Under the pieces are notes generated by a model that was not told the DNA's origin, made no database searches, and was given only the letters and a program-made list of their open reading frames with translations. DNA of 21,062 bases from Candidatus Eisenbergiella stercorigallinarum (lineage in GTDB: Bacteria; Bacillota; Clostridia; Lachnospirales; Lachnospiraceae): assembly GCA_019120525.1 (NCBI GenBank), contig DWUW01000067.1:1-21062 (forward strand), written 5' to 3'. Shown here one piece after another: positions 21,000 through 21,062 of the stretch (positions are counted from its first letter, which is position 1; the number at the start of each line of letters is the position of its first letter). The translations under genes and the position numbers were made by a program.

Positions 21000-21062
21000 A
21001 TGAGACTTTCGTTTTCAACGCTGGGATGTCCGGAATGGAGTTTTGAGCAGATTATAAAAAAT
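21000..21062 (+). CDS. Sugar phosphate isomerase/epimerase, N-terminal fragment
   Basis: The first 21 codons of a gene cut by the right edge, MRLSFSTLGCPEWSFEQIIKN. FSTLGCP-W-FEQII is the usual beginning of xylose-isomerase-like TIM-barrel proteins annotated as sugar phosphate isomerase/epimerase, where this first strand is followed by a helix and GYDGIE. GGAGG (20989-20993) is six bases before the ATG at 21000; the ATG at 20997 is too close to it. The substrate cannot be told. No convincing promoter was seen between 20906 and 20988. Confidence 0.65.
   Translation, partial: MRLSFSTLGCPEWSFEQIIKN

Overview
The window reads as a piece of chromosome from a GC-rich member of the Clostridia, most likely Lachnospiraceae. 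The basis is the strong AGGAGG-type ribosome binding sites, the TTGACA/TATAAT-like promoters (several with an extended TG before the -10), and the protein set: a clostridial GH2 beta-galactosidase, DUF2975/XRE/DUF4153 genes, a GPH-type sugar symporter and a holin-like mini-toxin. The assignment comes from protein resemblance alone; no rRNA or other marker gene is present. No phage, insertion sequence, tRNA or CRISPR array was seen.

Layout. 1-125 (minus): start of an 8-oxoguanine glycosylase-like gene, cut by the window edge, with a good promoter. 339-683: a small candidate type I toxin-antitoxin locus, with a 29-residue membrane peptide, its promoter, and a convergent antisense promoter. 987-2219 (minus): RlmI-like rRNA methyltransferase, divergent from lacZ (2414-5428) and sharing its upstream region. 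5569-6252: MgtC/SapB-like membrane protein. 6446-8687: operon of a DUF2975 membrane protein, a short XRE regulator and a DUF4153/DUF4173-like membrane protein. 8877-9509: lipoprotein. 9733-13065: HelD-type RNA polymerase-associated helicase with an unusual extra C-terminal part. 13180-13631: a small helical protein split by a frameshift. A bidirectional terminator then separates it from a minus-strand operon of a GPH symporter and a PIG-L deacetylase (13749-15861).

15923-16730 has no gene but is full of structure: a hairpin, a phased array of six 37-38 bp inverted repeats (arms TACGGTT / AACCGTA), and two copies of a 59-bp GC-rich multi-palindrome element. After this come an HD-domain nucleotidase and endonuclease III (ATGA overlap, plus strand). 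These converge tail to tail with a minus-strand operon of an ABC-F ATPase and a RelA/SpoT-domain protein whose C-terminus carries an RNxxxH motif. The window ends with the first 21 codons of a sugar phosphate isomerase/epimerase.

How the genes work together. Three themes recur: sugar use (lacZ, symporter plus deacetylase, sugar isomerase), translation and RNA polymerase maintenance or stress (RlmI, HelD, ABC-F, RelA/SpoT), and DNA or nucleotide upkeep (OGG-like, Nth, HD nucleotidase). The observations most worth following up are the HelD fusion to what looks like the N-terminal beta-sandwich of a GH31 glycosidase, the helically phased inverted-repeat array, the possible RelA/SpoT-HEPN fusion, and the mini-toxin locus.
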